In this document: positions 9,863-21,173 of the stretch, in pieces
How positions within the stretch are numbered: the first letter of the stretch is position 1
Layout of the letters: every line of letters starts with the position of its first letter
Assembly (NCBI GenBank): GCA_030674185.1
Contig: JAPXFY010000026.1
Location: 47,553,362-47,617,361, forward strand
Direction: 5' to 3'
Source: Monoplex corrugatus
Taxonomy: Eukaryota; Mollusca; Gastropoda; Littorinimorpha; Ranellidae
Length of the DNA stretch: 64,000 nt
Program-made: the position numbers and the translations under genes
The notes under the pieces: generated by a model
Told to the model about the DNA's origin: nothing
The model's database searches: none
What the model saw: the letters and a program-made list of their open reading frames with translations, nothing else

Positions 9863-10051
9863 ATGATTCTTTGACATGATATTACTTGTAGTGAGTTACC
9901 TGTGGCATTTTGGATGGATGTCGTACAATTATAAAACCACAACTTTACAATGCATACCCGAGCGATTGTCATTTTGTTGCCTATGGTCGTTGTGTGTGTG
10001 TTTCGTTCGTTATTTCTTTTAACGTCTGTTCACATATGTGCTTTTAGACGT

Positions 10052-10173
10052 AAAAAAAAAAAAAAATAAAAATAAAAAAAATAAAAAAGAATTAAAAAAA
10101 AAAAGAAAAAAAAGGTGTCTATGGGGTGGAAGATTCTACGAAATCATAAAGACAGTTTAACATATTAATTAAC

Positions 10174-10206
<33 letters not shown>
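10052..10206. repeat. A-rich tracts
   Basis: Two poly-A stretches (10,052-10,113 with interruptions, 10,177-10,205 nearly pure) separated by about 60 bp. They could be the tail of a retroposon on the + strand, but I cannot identify its body. Confidence 0.6.
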
Positions 10207-10207
<1 letters not shown>

Positions 10208-10288
10208 ATAGGACAATAGAAAAGCAATCATAACAGAACGATCAGGCTTGAAAAGATTGCTCAGGGCTGTATGTGTGTATGTTTACCG

Positions 10289-10318
10289 CGCGCGCACGCG
10301 CGCGTGTGTGTGTGTGTA

Positions 10319-10381
<63 letters not shown>

Positions 10382-10382
10382 T
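10289..10382. repeat. (CG/CA)n-(TG)n microsatellite
   Basis: A short alternating purine-pyrimidine CGCGCG/CACGCG block followed by about 40 TG units. Sequence of this kind can adopt Z-DNA. It lies about 215 bp beyond the stop codon of the antisense LINE. Confidence 0.9.
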
Positions 10383-10596
10383 GAGAGAGTGTGCACGTAT
10401 ACGCATGCGCATGCAACGAGCGTATCCCGTGCTGGGTTATGACAAACCATCTGTGATTATCTGGTGGGGTAGAGGGGTGGAAAAGGATAATCTTACCGAA
10501 TAAAAACATTGTAACAGTCAAAGAGTAATGATAGAACTAACAAGCAAACAAACAGAGGTAGGTGGGAGTTACAGGTATAAAAACAATCGGTCTTAA

Positions 10597-12498
10597 TCAA
10601 AGAAAACGACCTACAGGACTGTGCAGTAAATGCCTAGTAAAGTGTAAATACAAAGTGAAATCAGTGTGTTTCTGTTTCAATTTTGAAAATGATACAGGGA
10701 AATAAGGTCGCATTCGCTGACAACACAAAAGGTGTTTAACTGTTATAGACTCATTACAGACACATTTAATGGTATTATTGAACTTAATCCGAAGTGAGTC
10801 CAGATATAATCTGTAAGCTAAAGTTATTTCTAGTCTTGTAAAACCCTGGTAATTTACGATGAAGGGTCGATAGTGACATTGCGCTTTTACTTTCTTTTCT
10901 AATATAGCATTCATTTCATGTTCAGAGAGTCGTAAATCAAGTTTAGTACTGTCTGCCCTATTCATTGCTGCACTTTTAGCGATTCTATCGACTCGATCAT
11001 TATCTATTATACCACAGTGTGATGGAATCCAACAAAAAGTAACGTGAGTATTATTTGTTATTAAACAATGAATTAAAAAGTTTATCTCAAATATTAACGT
11101 ACTATTTACTTTACATTTGCAGCTCGTCAGGGATTGTAATGCAGATTTCGAATCTACACATAATAAGATACTAAATATAGCTATGGGTAGATCTACTATA
11201 TATTTCAGTGCCATTAGGACGGCGACTAATTCAGACGTGAAGATTGAGTGTCCCTGTCCTAAAGAGTAAGCCTTTTCTACTTTTAAGTTTGGAATTATAA
11301 AACCAGCGCCTGCTGCACCATCATCTAGAACAGAGCCATCAGTAAATATTTTCAAGTGATGTGAATATTTTTCATGCAGATGAGACAGAACGTCAATTGC
11401 CAACAGGTGCGGATTAATATCTTTTCTCAAGTCAGTTTCAATGTAGTTGATATCAAAAGTAGCAGTGGACAATTCCCAGGGGGGTAGAGGACAACATATC
11501 AGTTTATGTGAAACTTTTTTAGGAACTACTCTGCAAATTTCGAAGAGCTCATTTGTGTAACTGGATATTGTTTCTTGTGCCTTTATTGTTCTTGCTCTCT
11601 TGGGGAAATGGATGTCAGACCGAATTTTAAGATCCGTGTCAACATAGTTAGCTACTGCATTTGCTCTAACTATATATTTAGCAGCTGATAACTTCCTCCA
11701 GTCTTCCAAAGGAAGGATGCCGGCTATTTTATATACTTCTTGTGTTTTTGTATACACAGGTACCCCAAGAGCACATTTAACAGCTTTACTATCTAAGCTT
11801 GGAAGTTTTTTCAAATAACATTTTGGGGCTGAAAAATAGACCTCTTGGCCATAAGCCAACTTTGATCTGACTAAAGCTGTAACAAGATGTAATAACGTTT
11901 TAGTGTCCTGCCCCCATGACTGTTTACTAATTATTTTTATTAAATTAAAGCTTTTCACGGCTTTGTATAACAAGGCATCAATATGTACTTTCCATTGTAA
12001 ACTAGAAGTCAAGTGAACTCCCAGAAATTTCACCTGAGTGATATATTTCAGTTCCTCATTATCAATTTTGAACAGTGGTAACTCTTTAGGACTGAAACCA
12101 TTATTAAAAAGAATCATATGTGTCTTTTCATTGGATATTTCCAGACCGTTAACTTTCAAGTAAGTGGAAATGTGATCAATTTCACGTTGATAGATCTTTG
12201 TAATATAGGTTATTTCTCTTAAGGAAGTCTTCCTTTTCAAAGAAACGTTCATCCAGAGCGCTATATCATCAGCGTACTGAGCTAAGTTCACATTGTCAGA
12301 GACTTGTGGTGGCAGGTCATTGATCAAAATATTAAATAAAAGAGGAGATATTATGGAACCCTGTGGAATTCCCATGTTTACAGGTCGTTTTTCAGAGTAT
12401 GTATGACTTATTTTAGCGACTATACTTCGATTACTTAAAAATGCTTTGATGAAATAATAAATATTACCTTTGAGACCAATATGTTTCAGTTTCAACAA
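10597..12498 (-). pseudogene. LINE ORF2, C-terminal segment: RT palm, RNase H, Cys-rich end
   Basis: 633 codons. RT motifs: VNMGIPQGSIISPLLFNILI (GxPQGS motif B), then AQYADDIALW (catalytic YADD, motif C) and KFLGVHL (motif E-like). The RNase H follows with KIFTDGS, SELVAVLMAL, CVDSKSALQSL and the HCGI-DNDRVDRIAK end, i.e. the D-E-D-D catalytic set is all present. A C-x2-C...H-x4-C pattern (CVCNESITVKHLLCC) closes the protein, as in other I/Jockey-like elements. The segment itself has no internal stop; it is separated from the upstream segment by a frame jump. Confidence 0.92.
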
Positions 12499-13004
12499 AA
12501 GTCTTGCATGCCAGACTTGATCATACGCTTTTTAAGATCAAAAAAGGTAGCTAAGACATTTTTCCTTCTCGCAAACTGAGTTTTTATTTGAGTTGTTAAT
12601 TTGACTAAATGGTCTGTCGTCGATCTACCTTTTCGAAATCCAGACTGGTTAATAGGTATTATATTATTTTTCTCACAAAAATAAGTCAGTCGATTCAGAG
12701 TAATTTTTTCCATTAGTTTCGAAACATGGGATGTAAGCGAGATAGGCCTGTAACTACCTGTATCAGAGCGTGGTTTATTAGCTTTCAGTACAGGTATCAC
12801 AATTGAATTCTTCCAAATGTCAGGTATGTGACCACTTTCCCAGCATTTTAGTATGATATGGTGTAAATATTTAATCCATTTCTCTGGTAAATGATTTAAA
12901 AGCGTATACGAAATGCCATCCAGACCTACAGCTGATTTTTTATTGATCAAAGAGAGAAGAGCATCTTTAAGTTCTTGTAACGTAATTTTTGAATTTATGT
13001 ACAT
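12492..13004 (-). pseudogene. LINE ORF2, N-terminal RT segment (fingers and motif A)
   Basis: Contains SAVGLDGISYTLL, IPVLKANKPRSDTGSYRPIS (RT motifs 1-2), INQSGFRKGRSTTDHL and ATFFDLKK (motif A). The frame breaks at about 12,530, directly after FFDLKK, in a run of five A on the minus strand; one more A would restore continuity with the downstream segment. The preceding break, at about 13,018, lies in a run of six C and is likewise the size of one missing base. Confidence 0.9.
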
Positions 13005-14070
13005 GTGGCTATCGGGGGGAGATCTGAGTATTCTACAGATTCCTCAATTTTCCGTCTTTTCTCCTGAATTGGTGGAGACAAGCTACTGGAATTACTTGCT
13101 CTTGAAAAGAACTGTACAAATTCTTCAGCTTTCTCAGATGACGAAGGAAATTCATTGTCTCTAATCTTAATAGGAAACTGTTGTAAATGAAATCCATTTT
13201 TCATTTCTTTGACCTTATTCCAAATTTTAGGAAGATCTTTAGGACCGGAAATTTGTTGAGAACAGAAATCTGTCCAATATCTCTTTTTGGCTTGGGCTAT
13301 GACCTTGTTTGAATGAATCTTTGCCATTTTCATATTGTAATGGTCTTCTGGAGATTTAGTTTTTATGTAGGTTTTATACATTTTCTTTTTTTCGTTCTTA
13401 GCTTCTTCACATAATTGATTCCACCAGCTATTTCCAACAAAATTACCTTTGTTTACATTTTTCCTTTTTGGAATTGAATCTTTTGCTGCCTCATGTAATG
13501 TGTTTGTGAAGTGTGAATACATATAATTAACACTGTCGCTCTCGTTGAACGTGCAATCTTTTCCCATTAAGATCGTGTGGTATTTTACCCAGTTTGCACG
13601 GTTGTACAAATATCTAGGAATACAGTCATCTTGTTCTGGCGCTTTAGCAAATAATTCATCAATAACTGTGACAATTGGTAGATGATCACTTCCAAGGGAG
13701 TCGGATGTAATATCCCATATACAATTAATGACAAGGTCAGGAGATAATAAAGTCAAGTCAATGGCGGAAGCTTTATGTTTAGGATTATCTGGTAGTCTAG
13801 TTATTCGACCGTCATTTAATAATACCAAGCCAGAGTCAACGATGTTTTCAACAAAACAATTGTTAGACACATATTGGCAGTCTTTGTCCCAGAATGGAGA
13901 ATGGGCATTAAAATCTCCGGCGATCAACCATTTCTCAGCATGATCTAAAGTTCGTAGCCAGTCACTGTTGTGTCCATCAGGGCCACGTGGAAAATATACA
14001 GACATGATATTTAAAGTTGATACATAGTTAATTTTTACTTTCACAGCCACACAATAAACACCATCCGTTG
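12995..14070 (-). pseudogene. LINE ORF2, AP-endonuclease segment
   Basis: Reads VSTLNIMSVYFPRGPDGHNS, WLIAGDFNAHSPFWD, SAIDLTLLSPDLV and SDSLGSDHLPIVTVI. GDFNAH, the AIDLTL segment and GSDHLP are the endonuclease catalytic motifs of the EEP superfamily. A linker with WWNQLCEEAKN follows, as in I/Jockey elements. The open frame extends further upstream only as Thr-His repeats from the (CA)n tract, so real coding starts at about 14,070. Confidence 0.9.
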
Positions 14071-14071
14071 T

Positions 14072-14078
14072 GGTGTTT

Positions 14079-14115
<37 letters not shown>

Positions 14116-14261
14116 TGTGTGTGTGTCTGTGTGTGTGTCTGTGTGTGTGTCTATATGTGTGTGGGAATGTGTGGGTGTGTTGGGGTGGGGTGTCTGGTTT
14201 ATGTGTGTGTGTGGGGTGGTGGGGGTGTGTATGTGTGTGTGTATGTAGATGTGTGTAGGTA

Positions 14262-14303
<42 letters not shown>

Positions 14304-14386
14304 ACGTGTGTTAGAAAGTTTGTGTGTGTGTGTGTGTGTATGTGCATGTTAGAGGCAGAGAGGAGTTTGTGTGTGCGTGTGTGTGT

Positions 14387-14463
<77 letters not shown>

Positions 14464-14512
14464 AAGAGAGAGGAGTTTTTGTGTGTGTGTGTGTGTGAGA
14501 GAGAGAAAAGTG

Positions 14513-14596
<84 letters not shown>

Positions 14597-14638
14597 GTGT
14601 TAGAGAAAGAGAGAGAGGAGTTTGTGTGGTGTGTGTGC

Positions 14639-14706
<68 letters not shown>

Positions 14707-14783
14707 AGGTAGGTGTGTGTAGGTGTATGTGTGTTTGTGTTTGTTTTTTTGTATGTTTGTGTGTGTGTGTGTGTGTGTGTAAC
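14072..14783. repeat. Long compound (TG)n / (GA)n microsatellite
   Basis: About 700 bp of TG tracts broken by short GA-rich bridges (agagagagaaagagagagg appears three times in variants at about 14,449-14,472, 14,497-14,509 and 14,601-14,619) and GTAGGTA blocks. The recurring bridges indicate duplication of larger units. It borders the truncated 5' end of the LINE. Confidence 0.93.
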
Positions 14784-14986
14784 AGTCAGTCTGTGTGCTG
14801 TTCTGATATTTTGCACAATGTGGTGCTGCATTCTTGCACTGTTACCATAACATTTGTAAGCAGAATTGAATGTACATGAAGAGATGTAAATATTTAGAAT
14901 AATACAAGGACAACAGATTTTGTTATGATTTACACTGCATGTCAGTGCCAGTATGATTGTGTGTTGTGTGTCTACGTGCATGCTTA
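14784..14986. other. Unique spacer between microsatellites
   Basis: About 200 bp of ordinary AT-rich intron sequence; nothing recognised. Confidence 0.5.
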
Positions 14987-15011
14987 GACAACACACAGAC
15001 ACACAGACACA

Positions 15012-15076
<65 letters not shown>

Positions 15077-15135
15077 ACACACCGTCTAAAAGCACATACG
15101 TGAATAAATATTAAAAGAAATAACAAATGAACACA

Positions 15136-15225
<90 letters not shown>
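14987..15225. repeat. Two (CA)n microsatellites
   Basis: CA tracts at 15,011-15,083 and 15,137-15,225 with a 53-bp AT-rich spacer. They are on the strand opposite in phase to the TG tract at 14,072-14,783, so the two could form a long imperfect hairpin in single-stranded form. Confidence 0.9.
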
Positions 15226-15226
<1 letters not shown>

Positions 15227-15504
15227 GGCGAATATTAAAACAACATCAGAATAACCCAGCATCAATGTGAAGTAAGTCTCCTTTGGTGGGAGGCCTTGCA
15301 GTGGCTTGACATTAACATCTCCTATACACTCTCTCTCTCTCTGGGCCAGCATGACTGAATGTCAGATTTGAAAATGATTCAGGAGCTGTACAAAGGACAA
15401 TGGAGTGCCAGTGAAAACCACCCCACCTATCGACCCCATTCCTCACACCCAACAGCACAACAACAACGATGAAAATGAGACAATGAAAACAAAACTTTGA
15501 AAGT

Positions 15505-15582
15505 GTTTAGAGTTAGACTTTGATCAAGAGGGGTTCATTACACTTGGACAATTCCATATGTGCTCTACCCAATCTGCCATCT
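15505..15582 (+). mobile_element. Retroposon family F, left part (interrupted by B2)
   Basis: 'ggggttcattacacttggac' then 'aattccatatgtgctctacc' and 'caatctgccatct' aligns with 57,300-57,357 and with the reverse complement of 26,800-26,880. It continues at 16,148 after the inserted B element. The copy at 57,280 has a tRNA-like B box on its minus strand, so the family may be a tRNA-derived SINE. Confidence 0.7.
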
Positions 15583-16135
15583 CCCCATGTGGGGATGCCG
15601 GGGGCTCTTTCAGTATAAATAGTATCCCCACCTTCTGGAAATTCTGTGCTAGAAATTACTTCTTTTCTGTCACTCTTTTTGTTTCTGCCTTGTTCCTTTG
15701 CTGTCTGTCATTTCTTCCTATCATTTTCTGCCTTGCTGGTCCATTCACCTGTATGTATTCGATAAAGTCTTACATACTTTTTCTTACAATTGATAATTGG
15801 GTACATGTATTAAGTGCGTTTTTGGCTCAAGGGAAGTGAGATATGGGGAATCAATTTTAGGTAATTTATGCCCATTTTTACATATGTTTTGATGTCCTTA
15901 GGTATGCTTGAAGTTATATTCAAGTGTGTTGTTTAGATCGCCTGTAGGATAAATTGGACAGAGTGGCCAATGGGGGGACATGTCCTTAGATCATGTGCGT
16001 GAATGCATTGATATGTGTACTTGATTTTTTCTTTTTTTTCCATTTGAAGTTTTGTGTGTTTTGAAATGGTTAGAAGCCTTAATATGGCTCTATGCAGTTA
16101 GCTGGGCTTTAAACAACAATGAAAATAACAGTAAA
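15583..16135 (+). mobile_element. Retroposon family B, full-length reference copy (B2), with 12-bp target-site duplication
   Basis: Runs from 'ccccatgtggggatg' (a CCCCATGTGGGG palindrome) to 'ggctttaaacaacaatgaaa' plus 'ataacagtaaa', 553 bp. It is bounded by a perfect direct repeat 'aatctgccatct' at 15,571-15,582 and 16,136-16,147. The corresponding empty site is present in the family-F copies at 57,341 and 26,830. A TATAAATA motif lies at about 15,614. No ORF. All full copies start at the same point, so it is a defined element and not a random LINE 3' fragment. Confidence 0.88.
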
Positions 16136-16320
16136 AATCTGCCATCTGCTATCTGGCAGACTCCCTTGGAAGGGGGGGGGGGGGGGGGTTGGGAATGGGG
16201 ACCTGATTCAATGAAACTCTGACTGTAAGGGAGAAATGAAAAGAAAGTTTCTCTTCTTTCAAATTTACAACAACACACACATATAAAGAAAAACTGTGGT
16301 GACATTCACAAGTCTGATTT
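16136..16320 (+). mobile_element. Retroposon family F, right part
   Basis: After the second target-site copy the sequence resumes 'gctatctggcagactccctt', matching 'agttatctggcagactttct' at 57,351. It contains an 18-bp G run (about 16,171-16,188). Confidence 0.65.
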
Positions 16321-16329
16321 TTGTTTCAG

Positions 16330-16356
16330 TCCTTGAAGATGCACCAGCGTAAGTAA
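16330..16356 (+). CDS. FLOT1: Flotillin-1-like, terminal coding exon (8 codons and stop)
   Basis: Acceptor 'tttgtttcag'; reads SLKMHQRK then TAA, in the phase 0 left by the exon ending at 8,455. A basic tail of this kind is plausible for flotillin-1, whose C-terminus is short and variable after the LTG--IS motif. One caution: the bases after CAC-CAG-C are GTAAGT, a perfect donor, so an alternative transcript could splice on at 16,349. The 3' UTR should follow; the first AATAAA I see is at 19,282 and another at 20,887, so the polyadenylation site is not fixed. Confidence 0.65.
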   Translation, partial: SLKMHQRK

Positions 16357-18350
16357 AACCGTCAGCACAATCTAGTTGACCCAAGATTGTCCAAGTTCCT
16401 GATGTGACCTTGACCTGTCTTCACCTGTCCTCACCAGGCATGGCATTGACGGAACCTGACCTGAAGGGTTAACGTGACCAACCTGACCTAACCTCACCAG
16501 GGTCATAGCAGAGTGGGACAAGCAGTCTTGATCGTTGCAGTATGCCTCCACTTTAATGTCAGCCATTCATCACACTGTATAGTTTTGCTGTCAGCAGTGC
16601 TCACAGTTGATATTAATCATCATCTGTTGTTATCCATCATGATACTGATTGTATGTTGTATATATTGCCTGTATATTTTTCTTTCCTCTACCTCTTCTGC
16701 TCATCACACTCCTTTATTTTAATACCCATCATTCCATCCTGTCTATTTTCACATTGGTCTGACAAGCATTTTTGTTCAGGATATCTTTCTTAATTTGTGT
16801 TTTTGGATTTTTCTTCTCCCCTGCTCTTAGTTTTTAAAATTCAGTTGTTTAGTTATTTGTTTATGTATTTATTTTTCGCATTTTCTTGAAGGGTAGCTTA
16901 CGGTTTCTATAATCTGTTTTAACCCTTTGGTTGGCAAATGCATGAAAACGCATGTGTCTGTTTATTTGCTCGCACTGTGGGGCACTTGTTCATGCAAATT
17001 TGACAGATGGCCATGTTTACTGTTGAAGGTTGGCCGTGCCTTTGTTTTAGTTGTAGTTTTTCACTTTATCCATGACATACTCATACATTGACCTTATTTG
17101 TAGCTTCTGCCACTCTGACAAAAAAGAAGATGAATTTAAAAGTCATGACATCCAAACAGTTAAGTGAGAACCGAGAAGTCGGTGTTTGTTATTTGAAATG
17201 AATATGACAACTTTTTTTTTTTTATCAACAGGAACTATAAAGCTTTTTTTTTATTTCCCCTTTTTTTGTAATTTGAAATGATATGACATTTCAGAACCCA
17301 TACTATTTTATATGAATATTTTTCAAGAATGAAAGTCTGTGTAACTTGTTATGGTTTTTAGTCATACACAGAACATCGTGTCAACATTTTATAAATGTTC
17401 GGTCAGATTTGCAAAGTACACATAAAACTGGGTGACTACTATTAAGGGTTTCTACAAACGTAAGCGTTATAAAGTGAAAATTGTACATGTATTTGTACTT
17501 ATTCCACAACCCAAACAAACCCAGCACGGTTTAATCTTTCTCCATTTGAGGATAAGAAAAAAGCTTCTATAAATTGTTTTTAAAATATTTTTATTTTAGC
17601 ATTATTTCCTTGTTTATGTATTTTCTTATTATTTCTTTTGTAGTATGATTTTACTTTTAAAATACATAGCAGTTTATACAGTATTTTGTCAGAATTGCAT
17701 TTTTTGAAATTGTATCTTAGTAATCGTACTGTTTTTTTTTTCATGGTTCTTTTTGTCCTGGACGCATGGAAATCTGGACATAATTTTATCCACCTTTCAT
17801 ACTTTACAAGTTTTAATTTTGGAAAAAAAAAATCTTCCTTTCTTACATTTTTGAAATGATTTGTCTCCATTTTGTGTTTATAAAATCTTTGATTTTTTTC
17901 AAAAATCAGTTTATTGTTAATTTTTGCAAAAAGCAGAAGAATTCTGTTCTTAAGTTTGTCCACATTTCATGTATTGAAAAGTTTTCATGTAACAGTGTCT
18001 GTATTGTTATTTTTACACAGTGCATGAAAATCTTAACGTAATTTTGTCTAATTTTTGTCTGTAGGGTGCAAGTAAGACTGGACTGTTTGTTTCCTTTGCA
18101 AAAATTTTACTAATCCAACATTTTCTTTAACTACAGCCTTTTGAAAACAAATTTCCTGGTTATTACTAACGGGGAATTGTAGTTGTGTTTTGTCTGGTTG
18201 TCTTGTTTTTCTGTCTGTTCATTTGTTCCTTTATTTCTGTGCTTTAATGTCCATACTTGCCTTTTATTTTGTGATATGAAATCATATGTGGGTTTTGGTT
18301 AATACAGAGAGTATCAGTTTATACTTTTTCTGTTCTTTTTCTCTTTTCCA
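16357..18350 (+). other. Probable flotillin 3' UTR / intergenic, T-rich
   Basis: No coding signal. T-rich with several oligo-T runs; weak local duplication of 'atttgaaatgaatatgac' (17,194 and 17,269). 'ttaaccctttggttggcaaa' at 16,918 has a MITE-like start but no matching far end. Confidence 0.45.
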
Positions 18351-18354
18351 TTGT

Positions 18355-18367
18355 CTTCTCTCTCTCA

Positions 18368-18401
<34 letters not shown>

Positions 18402-18545
18402 CTCTCTCTCCCCTCTGTCTCGTTCTCACTCTCTTTCTCTCTCTGTCCCCCTTCTCTCTCCTCTTCTCCCACCACCCCCCTCTCTCTTTCTGTCCTGCCC
18501 CCTTTCACCATACCCCTCCTCTGTTTCTCTCTCCCCTTTTCCTCT
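18355..18545 (+). repeat. (CT)n / CCCTCT low-complexity tract
   Basis: Pyrimidine-rich imperfect repeat. The Ser/Leu/Pro-rich frames through it are not genes. Confidence 0.85.
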
Positions 18546-18793
18546 CTTCTTCCTCCTTGTAATTTTTTTGTTTTATTTTGTAGGGGAAAGGGAGGGGGAG
18601 GTGAGGAAGGAGAATCATCAAGAAAAGTACTTTGTTTTTCACTTTTCTACAAAATATTTGTATTTTCATCATGTTTGTATTGTTTTTTTTCTTTTGCCTG
18701 AAGTTGACAAGATGTTACTGATTTGTTCTTGACTGTACTTCAGGTCTTTGTGTTTGCAGACCTACACGTGTTGGTTTTTTTAAAGACTATTTT

Positions 18794-18969
18794 AACCCTG
18801 ACTCCCGCACACTGTCCACCAGCCCCATGCTGCATTACTAACCATGCTATCAAAGCAGAAACTTACACTCTTTGACTCCCTCACCTTACCCACCAGCTTC
18901 CCGCAATGGGGTGAGGGAATCAAAGGGTTAGATTTTTTGGTGTATAGGGTGTGGGAGTCAAAGAGTTAA
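18794..18969. mobile_element. Hairpin MITE family C (copy C3)
   Basis: 'aaccctgactcccgcacact' at the left and 'gtgtgggagtcaaagagtta' at the right form the outer arms; the inner hairpin is 'tttgactccctcaccttacc' with 'ggggtgagggaatcaaaggg'. Slightly degenerate. Confidence 0.75.
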
Positions 18970-19317
18970 TAGTCTTTGTGTTTACTTGTTGTGTGTGCAA
19001 TTTAAAATTTAACAAGTTTCTCTTGTCATTTTACTTAAAAAAGACTTTTTTCTTATGTTTTTTGTTTTATTTGCAAACTTGTTTTTCTTTTTAACTTCAT
19101 CCCAAAGAGGTCGTATTTCAAATTTTTTTATTCAGGCTTTTTTTTAATTTGTAACTTTTGTTTTTCTGACTCAACCCAAAGAGGTCAGATTGTTTGTTTG
19201 TTTTTTAAACTTTGTGCATCAAATACTTTTGAAAGATACAATGCAATCATCTGTTTACAAAGATGGATTTGGTTCTTGCTCAATAAAATCATGGGTGTAC
19301 TTGTACTTGTGGTTGTA

Positions 19318-21173
19318 GATGCCGTAACTTTCAGACTATAAGTCGGTACTTTGGTACAGTATTTGGGGCAGTGCATCTTATAATTGGTCGCATCTTGTAT
19401 GCAAACAAAAGCATGTTCGGGATTTGTTTGAAGATGTAGTGTGGCTGCCAGAACAATGGAATGATTAGAAAACATGGAGTGGTTAAAATGGATAATTCTC
19501 GAGCTTGTGAAATGTGTTAAACTGTAGTGTACAAAGAATAAGTATTTTCACAAAACAGTGGCACCTCTTGGAATAAATTCCACGTGCACGGATGCCAGAA
19601 ATACCATGCAATATGGATGATCCAAAATGATCATGGCATAAGCCGTAAGTCTTTGTAAGAGCCCTGCATGTAAGGAAGGTCTTTTAAAGGCTTAATCCTT
19701 TCACTCCCTCATGCTATCCACCAACATCCTACATTGTCTGCCATGATAGCAAATCGAAAACTTATCCCTTTCCCTCCCTCACCCTGACCACCAGCTTCCT
19801 GCAGGAAGCTGGTGAATAGTGTGAGGAAATGAAAGGGTTAAATTTTTGCAGCTTATGGACAGGCTGCAGACGTTAAAGGATTAAAGTTATGGGCGCCTCC
19901 CTTAACGCTGAGGTCGTAGGGGATTCACAGGTATCGCTACTTTTGGTTCCTCTTTTCTGGTAAGGTCATGCCTCTCCGTCATTTTACCCTCCACTGCTGT
20001 GAATAGGGTCAGGTTCTCTTTCACAGCTGAGTAAACTAGAATCCCCTAACACAGTTTCCTCAGCTTGAACCCTCACAGTCAGACAGAGGGCAGGAGCTCT
20101 GTCTTATGTGCTAACTGTTTGTACAAATACAGGCACATAGAACTGATTTTCTACAGAATGTTTTGTTAAACAGCTGTATGACTCTGTTGATGGAGTTGTT
20201 AGTTCAAGATCTCATGTCTCGAGGTGAGTCTCGGCCTGCAGAGTAAAAAAAGCATGTGAGTTGAGTCAATAACTTATATATGACTGTAGGATGATTCAGG
20301 AGACAATTCTGACACAAGAAGAGGTTGAAAACAGCAGTAGTTACTCGCTGTCGGTATGAAATGTGCATCGGACAGACCCGACAAGAAAATATTGATCCTA
20401 CAAGCACATGACACAAAAAAAGTGTTGTGGTCCCAGGCAGTACTGGCAGCTAGCCAACACCTTCACACTGTTGAAATACACAGTACAGACATTAGAAAAA
20501 CCCACCACTTCCAGTGAGTACTATTAGAAGCGGCAAAAGGAGGACTAGGGTGATGGAGTGGGGGCAGGAGGGGGAGGGGGCATGTTCACTGTCTGTGTTA
20601 ATGCTCCAGTCATTCTGATGGCGTTAGTGTAGTATTTGGTCATACATCCTCTCCCCATCTGCCTGCTTCCATTTCTGGATATTGCCAGCACATACTTTTT
20701 TCTTCAGGCCCAAGTCAGCTGGACTCTTACTGATAGATTTGGGTGGAGTGCATATGGAATTACCCAAGCGTGATGACTCAGTTTTGAACAAATTCAGACC
20801 CAGGCTGTGGTACAAACTTATTTGTGATCTTAATGACTACAAGTGTTCTGTTAATCTGTAAGCTTGAATCAAAATGTCAATGTCTGAATAAATAGTGGCT
20901 GCTGATCGTGTCCTAGAATGGTTCTGTTTAATGTTAGGGTAGTACAGATACTAGACTAACATACTGTTGTTTGAATTGATCCTGGCTGTTCTGTGAATTC
21001 CTGTACATAATATCTGTGCTGCTTAAATATGCGCCTTATACTTGGTTGTGCCTTATATGTTTCAAGAAAAAATTGGGTCCGTTTTAATTTAAAAACAACA
21101 ATCATAATTTAAAAAAACAGCAATTGCACTTTTTAACTGGTACTGGCTTGTAGTCCGAAAGTTATGAAGCATC
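19318..21173. mobile_element. Putative DNA-transposon relic with about 33-bp terminal inverted repeats
   Basis: The left end 'gatgccgtaactttcagact' + 'ataagtcggtac' is an imperfect inverted copy of the right end 'gtactggcttgtagtccgaa' + 'agttatgaagcatc'. Subterminal blocks also face each other (tcttataattggtcgcatct near 19,376; atgcgccttatacttggttg near 21,029). 'tgtag' flanks both ends (19,313-19,317; 21,174-21,178), a possible short target duplication. There is no transposase ORF in the 1.86 kb. It contains MITE C4. Confidence 0.6.
19691..19884. mobile_element. Hairpin MITE family C (copy C4), inside the TIR element
   Basis: 'ttaatcctttcactccctca' to 'ggctgcagacgttaaaggattaa'-type ends, with an inner hairpin 'cctccctcaccctgaccacc' facing 'ggtgaatagtgtgaggaaat' around a 'cagcttcctgcaggaagctg' core (perfect palindrome at 19,791-19,810). 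Confidence 0.75.

Larger units (their letters stand above)
10400..14070 (-). mobile_element. I-like non-LTR retrotransposon (AP endonuclease - RT - RNase H), 5'-truncated
   Basis: On the minus strand three abutting open segments encode, in order, an endonuclease (13,005-14,070), the start of the reverse transcriptase (12,492-13,004), and the rest of RT, RNase H and C-terminus (10,597-12,498). The first ~70 residues expected of the endonuclease are missing where the element meets the (TG)n tract at about 14,070. The 3' limit is uncertain: the stop is at 10,597 and another (TG)n lies at 10,300-10,380. RNase H after RT places it with I-group LINEs rather than R1, Jockey or RTE. It lies antisense in the 7.9-kb last flotillin intron. 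Confidence 0.9.

Noticed and set aside
14068..15352. Cys-Val or Thr-His rich open frames on both strands (also at 3,160, 10,250, 29,720, 36,810, 42,620, 45,260, 47,490, 52,430, 56,480 and 60,550)
   Set aside because: All are translations of (TG)n/(CA)n microsatellites.
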